Shown: one piece after another, positions 1-6,354 of the stretch | Layout of the letters: each line of letters begins with the position of its first letter | How positions within the stretch are numbered: the first letter of the stretch is position 1 | DNA from: Myxococcales bacterium | GTDB lineage: Bacteria > Myxococcota_A > Polyangia > Polyangiales > Ga0077539 | NCBI GenBank assembly: GCA_013298625.1 | Contig: JAAFIF010000095.1 | Span: 1-36,138 of the forward strand | Direction of reading: 5' to 3' | DNA length: 36,138 bases | Translations under genes and position numbers: made by a program | The notes under the pieces: model-generated | Seen by the model: only the letters and a program-made list of their open reading frames with translations | The model's database searches: none | Told to the model about the DNA's origin: nothing

Positions 1-1448
1 GACTCGGTGTCGGCCCACGCGCTGCGGCCGCGGTCGACCTTGCGCGCGGCGACCATCGTGGGCGCGGTGTCGATCGCGCTCGTGGGCTCGTCGGCGACGA
101 CCGAGGTCGGCGCGGCGGGCGTCAGGATCAGCGAGGGAGGTGGCGAGGGAGGCGAGGAGATTCCCAGCGATTCGAGCTCACGAGAGAGCGCGTCGAGCGA
201 GCGCTGATACTCACCCGCGAGCGTCGAGAGCTCGTCGACCATGACCCGCGCGCGCTCGTGCGAGGCTTCGTCGCGGGCCGAGGCGACCGCGGACCACGCG
301 AGCGAGCGCGACTGCAGCTCAGCGAACGCGCTCTCGAAGAAGCGGTCGAGCACCTTGGCTTCGTCCGCAGGGATCGCCGCGCGCATCGCCCGCACCGCGC
401 GGGGCGGAGAAGACATCCGCAGCTCGAGCAGCGCGAACCCAGCAGGAGAAGGGTCGAGCTCGTCGATGTCCCACGGCAGCGAGAGCGCGACGAGCTCGTA
501 GAAGCACACCATCGCAGCGTGAACGTCACTGGCGGGCGAAGGGCGCGCGTTGAAGTGGCCGGGGGGAGCGTAGCCCGGCGTTCCGCCGGTTTGACGGAGG
601 ACGAAGGTCTCGCGGCCGAGCAGGGCAGCTTCGTCGTCGAACGCCGCGCGCCCCGCGGTCGCCACGCCGAAGTCGAGCAGCGTCACCGACGGGTCCGTCG
701 GGTCGGCGTCCTCGACGAACACGTTGGTGGGCTTGATGTCCGAGTGGACGAAGCCCGACGGAGCTCCGGGCTCGCGGATCGAGTGCACCCTCCGCAGCTG
801 GCCGAGCAGCTTTCGTGTCGCGCGAATCGCCCGGTAAATGTCCGGCGGATCATCGCGGCGCAGGTTCTCTTCTTCGACGAGCGCGCCCCACGAGCGGCCG
901 CGCGCCATCTCCATGCGCAAGCCGAGCGCGCCATCGTCGAGCCGCACGAGCGCGACGAAGCGCGCCACCGTCACGCCGTGCCGCTGCGCCGCCTCTTGCT
1001 TGGACGCCTCGTTGCGAAGCAGCCCGGTCAACCATCGTGTCGCGGCGTCTTGCTGCGTCGTGGGCGAGTCCGTCGGCATCTCCGACGAAGCGCCGAGCGA
1101 AGAGCGCCCAGACGAGCGCGGGCGAGCCACGAGCTTCAACGCGAAGTGCTGCTGGCTCTGCTCGCGAACCAGCGCGACCTCGAGCACCTGCCCCATCGCG
1201 CCGGCGCCGAGCTTTCGCTGCACGCGATAGGACTCGCGCACGGGCCGCTCGGGGTCGAACGCGAAGCCCGCAGCGAAGAGCACGGTGGCCGCGAGCTCCG
1301 AGCCCGGCTCGATCGCCGACCAGTGCACGATCGAGGCGCCGCCGTCGCTGTTCGCGCTCGCCCCGAGAGGGATCGCCGCCGTCTCGCGATCGGGTGATGC
1401 GGGCTGGTCCCGCTCAGCCTCGTCGCCGTCCTTTGCCCGCTCGTCCAT
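1..1448 (-). CDS. Serine/threonine protein kinase (3' end cut by window edge)
   Basis: The reverse strand is open from an ATG at 1448 to the left edge (482 codons, no stop). It encodes a Hanks-type kinase that transfers phosphate from ATP to Ser/Thr of unknown targets. About 75 residues precede the kinase domain. Visible motifs are the glycine loop GAGAMGQV (about 81-88), the VAIK-type lysine in FALKLV (K105), the catalytic loop HSDIKPTN (235-242, Asp237 and Asn242 present), LDFG (258-261) and GTPGYAPP (289-296) in place of the usual APE. HRD reads HSD, so this is a non-RD kinase, probably active but not controlled through the usual activation-loop/arginine contact. After the kinase domain a helical segment (about 355-440) leads to a Pro/Ser-rich stretch and continues off the window. 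The upstream hexamer TAAGGT lies 15 nt before ATG and no Shine-Dalgarno is seen. The family is certain; target and full domain content are unknown. Confidence 0.9.
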   Translation of the reverse strand, partial: MDERAKDGDEAERDQPASPDRETAAIPLGASANSDGGASIVHWSAIEPGSELAATVLFAAGFAFDPERPVRESYRVQRKLGAGAMGQVLEVALVREQSQQHFALKLVARPRSSGRSSLGASSEMPTDSPTTQQDAATRWLTGLLRNEASKQEAAQRHGVTVARFVALVRLDDGALGLRMEMARGRSWGALVEEENLRRDDPPDIYRAIRATRKLLGQLRRVHSIREPGAPSGFVHSDIKPTNVFVEDADPTDPSVTLLDFGVATAGRAAFDDEAALLGRETFVLRQTGGTPGYAPPGHFNARPSPASDVHAAMVCFYELVALSLPWDIDELDPSPAGFALLELRMSSPPRAVRAMRAAIPADEAKVLDRFFESAFAELQSRSLAWSAVASARDEASHERARVMVDELSTLAGEYQRSLDALSRELESLGISSPPSPPPSLILTPAAPTSVVADEPTSAIDTAPTMVAARKVDRGRSAWADTE

Positions 1449-1562
1449 CGGCAGTCGCGACGGACCTTACAGCGAATCCGCTCTCCCCAGTGCGACGAGA
1501 GAGAAGCTCAACGACGACCGCGACGGGGTTCGAACTTTGCTCCGTTGCGCGGCGATCGTCGC

Positions 1563-3053
1563 TCAGCGCGAGCTCGCGCGCTCGGACGCGGGAGGAGCGG
1601 ACACCGACGGGGCGCTCTGCGTCGCGCTCGCGGTGGGCGCGTTGGCCGTCCCGTGCGGGACCGGGGCTTCGGGGCGCTTTCCGAGCTGCCTGAGGGCCTC
1701 GATCCACGTGAATCGACCGCTGCGCGAAAGCGGCTGCTTCGCGACGGACCACGCGCTCGACCAGAGAGACCATCGACGCGCGAGCGTCTCGCGGGCGGAC
1801 GCGCCCTTGCCTTCGTCCGCGATCGCCCCGAGCGCGTAGCCCATCACCGTGACGTACTCGCGCGCGAAGCTCGCGAGGCGCGCGTCTTCACCGGCGAGCA
1901 GGCCCATCGACGCCGAGCGCGAACGCTCGCTCGCCCGCCAGTAGCGAAACATCCCCTCGCGCAGCGCGCGGGCGCCGTCGCTCGCCGCGAGAAACACGTC
2001 GTACAGCGCGCGAGAGAGCACCTCGCGGCCGCGCGACCGCTGATAGCGCGTGCGCTCGTGGAGCAAGAGCGCCTCGTCCCACACCGCCGCGGCGCTGCCA
2101 GCGCTCACCGTCGCGAGCGCGTCGCGCAGCGAGGCGACGTCTTGCGCGCCGACCGTCATTCCGCCGGCGCAGAGCGGGTGGGGACAGCCTGCGGCGTCGC
2201 CGATGATCACGGCGCCCTTCACCGCCACGCGGTCGGTGCTGATCTCTTGATTGGCGCACATCTCGACGTGGCCCTCTGCGATCGCGCGGAGCATGTGCGT
2301 CCGCAGCGGCTCGGGGACGTGCGGCGCGTACTCGCTCGTGAGCAGCTTCGCGAGGTCTCGCTTCGTGCCCTTCGCGCGCTCCGTCGGAATGTCCACGCAC
2401 ATGCGCACCTGCTCGTGTCCGACCTCGTACGCGAGGATCGGCCCGAGCGGCGAGAGCATCACCGTCCCGTGCTGCGCTTCGGGAAGCGCCACGCCGTCGA
2501 CGCGGATCGCCGCGGTAAACGAGAGCAGCTCGGCGCTTCCGTCGAGCCCGAGCAGCGGGCGAAGGCGCGAGTGGCGACCGTCGGCGACGACCGTGAGCGA
2601 GGCGTGGACCTCGCTGCCGTCCGCGAGCTTGACGCCCACGACGCGGTCGCCGTCGCGCACGACGTCCATCACGCGCTGCCCCGTGCGGATCGTCACGCCA
2701 GGGCGCGCCGCGGCCGAGCGCCGCAGCGAGTGGACCATCCCGTGGTGGTCCATCGCGAGCCCGTAGCCCTCGGGGTAATCCAGCGTGAGCGTCTCGTCCT
2801 TGCGGCCGGTGATTACGGCGAAGCCCTTGGCGCGGTAGGCGCCGTCGCGCTCGAGCGCGTCCGCGAGGCCGAGCTCGCGCAGGACCTTCACGCCGCCGGT
2901 GTGCACGAGCTCGCCGCGAAAGCGCGGGTCCGTGCCGGCGCGCGCCTCGAGCACGAGCACGCTGCGAGAAGAGCTCGCGAGCGCGGCCGCCGCGACCATT
3001 CCGACCCAGCCCCCGCCGACGACGATGACGTCCGTACGCTCGATTTCGCTCAT
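1563..3053 (-). CDS. Squalene monooxygenase (squalene epoxidase)
   Basis: A 496-residue FAD monooxygenase predicted to convert squalene plus O2 to 2,3-oxidosqualene, the oxygen-requiring first committed step to sterols. Seen: the N-terminal dinucleotide fold VVGGGWVG (residues 11-18); FRGELVHTGG (45-54), matching the R-x-GE-x-x-x-x-GG segment of squalene epoxidases; ADGRHSRLR (157-165), the DG motif; and GDAAGCPHPLCAGGMTV (285-301), which closely parallels the family-specific GDA...HPLTGGGMTV motif. These separate it from generic UbiH-type hydroxylases. The last ~40 residues are Pro/Ala/Ser-rich and probably disordered. It is transcribed away from squalene synthase across a shared control region, with the oxidosqualene cyclase just beyond, which supports the substrate. 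ATG at 3053 is preceded by TAATCA 8 nt upstream and no Shine-Dalgarno. A geranylgeranyl-reductase-like activity is a less likely alternative. Confidence 0.9.
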   Translation of the reverse strand: MSEIERTDVIVVGGGWVGMVAAAALASSSRSVLVLEARAGTDPRFRGELVHTGGVKVLRELGLADALERDGAYRAKGFAVITGRKDETLTLDYPEGYGLAMDHHGMVHSLRRSAAARPGVTIRTGQRVMDVVRDGDRVVGVKLADGSEVHASLTVVADGRHSRLRPLLGLDGSAELLSFTAAIRVDGVALPEAQHGTVMLSPLGPILAYEVGHEQVRMCVDIPTERAKGTKRDLAKLLTSEYAPHVPEPLRTHMLRAIAEGHVEMCANQEISTDRVAVKGAVIIGDAAGCPHPLCAGGMTVGAQDVASLRDALATVSAGSAAAVWDEALLLHERTRYQRSRGREVLSRALYDVFLAASDGARALREGMFRYWRASERSRSASMGLLAGEDARLASFAREYVTVMGYALGAIADEGKGASARETLARRWSLWSSAWSVAKQPLSRSGRFTWIEALRQLGKRPEAPVPHGTANAPTASATQSAPSVSAPPASERASSR

Positions 3054-3368
3054 GGCCGCGTTGATTACCGCAATTGCTTCACCGCAGAAAAGTCTTCAGG
3101 ACTCTCTTCGAACTCGAATATCACTGACAATCTACAGTCACAGACAGACGTCAGTCATCGACGCTTGTTCGTCACCGACGCGCGTCACTGAAACCCGTTA
3201 AAGCACTGGAAATTTGCGGCTCGATGCTTGACGACCGCGGACGTTGCGCGCGACAAGTCCGAGGCGCGACCGCGGATTCGTGAGCCGTCTCGAAGACTCT
3301 TTCGGACTCTCAGCGAGCCATTCATTTCATTGAATCAGAGTCGCCCTACGAATACGAAAAACCACGCC
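3054..3368. promoter_or_regulatory. Divergent sterol control region
   Basis: 315 bp between the divergent epoxidase and squalene synthase start codons, visibly richer in A/T than its surroundings and with no gene I would accept. An ORF open through it in the squalene synthase frame looks non-coding upstream of 3369. It contains several repeats: GACTCTCTTCGAACTC (3100-3115) and GACTCTTTCGGACTC (3295-3309); CGACCGCGGA twice (3232-3241, 3267-3276); TCACTGAC (3121-3128) and TCACTGAA (3185-3192); and the small palindrome TTCATTGAA (3326-3334) overlapping the putative -35 of squalene synthase. A common regulator of both genes is an inference. Confidence 0.6.
3330..3358 (+). promoter_or_regulatory. 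Putative promoter of squalene synthase
   Basis: TTGAAT (3330-3335), a 17 bp spacer, then TACGAA (3353-3358), ending 10 nt before the ATG at 3369. The spacing fits a housekeeping-sigma promoter that would give a transcript with almost no leader. The hexamers are only partial matches. Confidence 0.4.
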
Positions 3369-4271
3369 ATGGCCAACCTGGACGATCTGCTGGTGAAGAC
3401 GAGCCGCACGTTCGCGCTCGCGATTCCGCTGCTGCCCGAGCCCTGCCGTCGCGAGGTGACGATCGCGTACCTGTTGTTTCGCATCGCGGACACGTTCGAA
3501 GACGCCGCGGCGTGGCCGAAGGGCGATCGCATCGCGGCGCTCGGGCAATTCGTGCAGCTCTTGCGCGCGCCCGACGCCGCGCGGACGAGGGCGCTCACCG
3601 CGCAGTGGACCGCCTCGCGTCCGATCGACCACGACGGCTACATGGAGCTGCTCGCCGAGACGCCCGCCGTCCTCGACGCGCTCGCCGAGTGCGAGCCGCG
3701 CGCGCGGGCCATCGTCACGCGGCACGCGATCCGCACGACCGAGGGCATGGCCACGGTCGTCGAGCGCACCGACCACCGCGGAAACCTCCAGCTCCGCGAC
3801 GTGCCAGACCTCCGCGACTACTGCTACATCGTCGCAGGAATCGTGGGCGAGCTGCTGACCGAGCTCTTCTTGCTGCACGCCCCGCAGCTCACCGGCGTGC
3901 GCGCCGTGGTCGAGTCCAACGCCGTCGCCTTCGGCGAGGCGCTGCAGCTCGTGAACATCCTCAAGGACGCCGACGACGACGCCGAGGACGGGCGGGTGTT
4001 TCTTCCGAGCAAGAGCGAGCGCGGGCCGATCTTCGCCCTCGCGCGAGAGGACCTCGCGAAGGCGCAGGCGTACGTAGCCGCGCTGCACGAAGCCGAAGCC
4101 CCCGCGGGATTTCTCGCGTTCACCGCGCTGCCGGTGATGCTCGCAAAGGCCACGCTCGACCGCGTCGAGGCCGTGGGTCCTGGCGCCAAGATCGAGCGCG
4201 CAGAGGTCTTCGGAATGATGGCCTCGCTCGAGCGCGCCCTCGAAGCGCACGAAAATCCCCTCGCGGTCTGA
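3369..4271 (+). CDS. Squalene synthase (squalene/phytoene synthase family)
   Basis: A 300-residue trans-isoprenyl diphosphate synthase predicted to condense two farnesyl diphosphates to squalene with NADPH. Seen: TSRTFALAIPLLP (11-23), the family's SRTF start; the first aspartate-rich motif DTFED (41-45); RTTEGMA (122-128); DYCYIVAGIVGELLTELF (150-167), matching the YCxYVAGxVG signature of squalene synthases more than phytoene synthases; and the second aspartate motif NILKDADDDAEDGR (196-209) that binds Mg-diphosphate. I chose ATG 3369 because the family fold begins right after it. The upstream extension to 3228 is AT-rich, non-conserved in appearance and contains the putative promoter. The gene converges on the cyclase, with 6 bp between stop codons. 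A single enzyme of this type would make the HpnCDE route unnecessary. Phytoene synthase is possible, but the neighbours argue for squalene. Confidence 0.88.
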   Translation: MANLDDLLVKTSRTFALAIPLLPEPCRREVTIAYLLFRIADTFEDAAAWPKGDRIAALGQFVQLLRAPDAARTRALTAQWTASRPIDHDGYMELLAETPAVLDALAECEPRARAIVTRHAIRTTEGMATVVERTDHRGNLQLRDVPDLRDYCYIVAGIVGELLTELFLLHAPQLTGVRAVVESNAVAFGEALQLVNILKDADDDAEDGRVFLPSKSERGPIFALAREDLAKAQAYVAALHEAEAPAGFLAFTALPVMLAKATLDRVEAVGPGAKIERAEVFGMMASLERALEAHENPLAV

Positions 4272-4281
4272 GATCGCTCAG
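4268..4281. terminator. Small hairpin spanning two convergent stop codons
   Basis: CTGAG-ATCG-CTCAG contains the TGA of squalene synthase in the left arm and the TGA (as TCA) of the cyclase in the right arm. The stem is 5 bp with no T tract. Three of the five pairs follow automatically from two facing TGA codons, so terminator function is weakly supported. Confidence 0.25.
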
Positions 4282-6260
4282 CGCTCGGTCGCCGCCCACT
4301 CGCCGAGCGCCCAGAGGGGAAAGTACCGGCGGTAGTTCTCGTAGTTGATCATGCACGTGCGGTTGAAGACGCCCACCAGCGACTCGCGCGGCCACGATCC
4401 GTCCGTCGATTGACGGTCGATCAGCCACTGCGCTGCTCGGCGCATCTCGCCCTGCGCAGAGCTCTTCGCGCGCGCCAGGGTCATCAGCGCCCACGCGGTG
4501 TTGGCCGCGTGCCCGTCGGGGTGATCGACCCAGCGTCGCTCGCTGCACGAGGTGTGGTGCTCGCCCCAGGCGCCGTCCTTGCGCTGTTTGCTCAGCAAGA
4601 ACTCGCACGCGCGAACGATGGCCGGGTCCCGCGTGGAGGCTCCTGCGGCGAGCAGGCCCGAGACGCCGAACCACGTTCCGTACGTGAAGCACACGGCCCA
4701 CGAGCCTTCGAAGCTGCCGTCCTCGCGCTGCTTGGCCCGCAGCAGAGCCGCCCCTCGCGCGAGCGCGCGGTCGATCTCGACGTCGAACTCACCCGCGAAC
4801 CGCCGCTTCGCCTTCGCCAGCGCCTGCATCACCGCGCTCGAGCACTCGACGTACGAGTAGTCCACCATGATGTCCCCGAACACCTGCGACGGGTTGAGCG
4901 CCTCGATCCACGCTCCGCCGCGCTGGCGCTCGTACGAGGCCCAGCCCCCGTCGTCGTTTTGCCACGAGAGCATCAGCCGCACGGAGTCTCGCAGCAGCTC
5001 GACCGGGACCTTCTCGGCCTGGCTCTCTTCGAGCGCCACCGCGACCTTGAAGCCCTCCGCCGTGCAGTCGGTGATCGGCCAGCCGTGCGGGCGGTTCGAG
5101 AAGGGCCAGCCGCCCTTCGAGCGGTGGCGGTAGTACTTCTCGAAGCTCGGGACGTCCTCGATGATTTGATTATCGCGCACGAAATCATGCGCCTTCGCGA
5201 GCACGTCCTTCGCTTCGTCCGCGAAGGGCGTCGCGAGGATCGACTGCGCGGCGAACGTCGTGTCCCAGATCTCAGTGCTGTTGTAGCCCTGCATCTTGAG
5301 CCCGTCGTGGCCGTCCCAGAGGTACCAGCGCTCGAGCTCTACGAAGCCGCGCTCGGCGCGCGCGAGGTCGCCTTCGACCACGTGACAGAGCGTGTTGAGC
5401 ACGGCGTTGACCGGGCCGATCTTGATGTCGTTCGTGACGTCGTCCTCGTAGCAGACGTGCTCGTACACCGAGCGGACGGCGCGCTCGCGCACGCGGCGGC
5501 TCGCGCGCTTCTCGTACGCGAGCATCGCTTTGTTGGCCGCGCGCAGCACCGGGGACGACGGGCGGTAGGCGTCTTCGCGGGCGACGGTCTCGATGTGCTC
5601 GCTCCACGCGATGCTGTCGTAGGGCGTCGGGTAGAGCTCTTCGCGAAGCTGCGCGGTGAGCACGTCCGGCGCGCAGGTGCTTCGCTTCGCGTAGAGGTAC
5701 GCCATCGGGAGGTACACCTGACGGCAGTGGCACCACAGGCGCCCAGGGTGAAACGGCGTGGCGTAGGGCAAGAGCCACAGCTCGGGCAAGAGCGGCGCGA
5801 GGCCCTCCCAGGGGTACAAGCCCAGCAGCGCGAGCGTGAACTTGCCCCACGACGCAGCGCCGACAGGGCCTCCGCGGTCGCGGATCCACGCGCGCATCTT
5901 GCTCGCGACGGGGTGATCCGCGCTCATCCCGAGCGTACGAATCATCGCGTACGTCATCGCCGTGGTGAACATCGAGCCGGCGCCCTCGGCGTGCAGCCCC
6001 ACGCTGCCGTCCGGCTGCTGCACGTTGCCGATGTACTCGAGCATGCGCCCGCGCTTGTCCGCGGGGATCTCGCGGCGGGCGTAGCGGCACGCGGCGACGT
6101 ACATGGGCATGAGAAACATCGGGCCGCCGTAGTCGCCCCACCACGCGCCGCGCTCGGTCTGCTCGGCGCGCAGGTGCTCGATCGCGCGCAGCATCGCGCG
6201 CTCGGCGCTCACCAGCGTGGCGCGCTTCGCGTCGGTGATCGTCTCGCTCTGCATCGTCAT
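4278..6260 (-). CDS. Oxidosqualene cyclase, cycloartenol-synthase-like
   Basis: A 660-residue terpene cyclase predicted to fold 2,3-oxidosqualene into a protosterol. Landmarks: GDYGGPMFL (42-50), WCHCRQVYLPMAYLYA (176-191), MQGYN (323-327), HGWPITDCTAEG (392-403) with the DCTAE proton donor Asp398 (squalene-hopene cyclases have DxDD there), NPSQVFGDIMVDYSYVECSS (456-475) whose Cys473 and Cys399 flank the catalytic Asp, FTYGTWFGVSG (525-535) and the C-terminal FNRTCMINYENYRRYFPLWALGEW (632-655; QW-type repeats throughout). The product-determining positions are Tyr326, His392 and Ile396, corresponding to Y410/H477/I481 of Arabidopsis cycloartenol synthase; animal lanosterol synthase has Thr/Cys/Val. 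Cycloartenol is therefore the predicted product (inference). The length is somewhat short of eukaryotic enzymes (~730-760) but usual for bacteria. ATG 6260 follows TACGCA by 8 nt. The second in-frame ATG, two codons on, is an alternative start. Confidence 0.93.
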   Translation of the reverse strand: MTMQSETITDAKRATLVSAERAMLRAIEHLRAEQTERGAWWGDYGGPMFLMPMYVAACRYARREIPADKRGRMLEYIGNVQQPDGSVGLHAEGAGSMFTTAMTYAMIRTLGMSADHPVASKMRAWIRDRGGPVGAASWGKFTLALLGLYPWEGLAPLLPELWLLPYATPFHPGRLWCHCRQVYLPMAYLYAKRSTCAPDVLTAQLREELYPTPYDSIAWSEHIETVAREDAYRPSSPVLRAANKAMLAYEKRASRRVRERAVRSVYEHVCYEDDVTNDIKIGPVNAVLNTLCHVVEGDLARAERGFVELERWYLWDGHDGLKMQGYNSTEIWDTTFAAQSILATPFADEAKDVLAKAHDFVRDNQIIEDVPSFEKYYRHRSKGGWPFSNRPHGWPITDCTAEGFKVAVALEESQAEKVPVELLRDSVRLMLSWQNDDGGWASYERQRGGAWIEALNPSQVFGDIMVDYSYVECSSAVMQALAKAKRRFAGEFDVEIDRALARGAALLRAKQREDGSFEGSWAVCFTYGTWFGVSGLLAAGASTRDPAIVRACEFLLSKQRKDGAWGEHHTSCSERRWVDHPDGHAANTAWALMTLARAKSSAQGEMRRAAQWLIDRQSTDGSWPRESLVGVFNRTCMINYENYRRYFPLWALGEWAATER

Positions 6261-6268
6261 CGAGCGCG

Positions 6269-6298
6269 TGCGTACACCGAGAATTTGCTCGCTGTCAC
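6269..6298 (-). promoter_or_regulatory. Putative promoter of the oxidosqualene cyclase
   Basis: On the reverse strand: GTGACA (6298-6293), an 18 bp spacer and TACGCA (6274-6269), ending 8 nt before the ATG. GTCAGTGA lies just upstream at 6320-6327. It is the reverse complement of TCACTGAC found in the epoxidase/squalene synthase control region. Confidence 0.35.
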
Positions 6299-6354
6299 GA
6301 TCGCGAACAGCGCACTCGCGTCAGTGACTCGCGTCAGAGACGAGCGGCGCGAGG

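Noticed and set aside
258..1397. Long plus-strand ORF (379 codons) opposite the kinase
   Set aside because: It is rich in Arg/Ala/Glu with no recognisable motif and lies antisense to a kinase with full catalytic motifs. High-GC genes often leave the complementary frame open.
1521..1545. GGGGTTCGAACTT, resembling a tRNA T-arm
   Set aside because: The flanking bases do not form a 5 bp T-stem and no acceptor or anticodon stem can be built around it.
4268..4281. Paired stop-codon hairpins at 4268-4281 and 32480-32493 as a special convergent-gene device
   Set aside because: Two facing TGA codons are automatically complementary; only two extra base pairs per site need explaining, so a dedicated mechanism is not supported.
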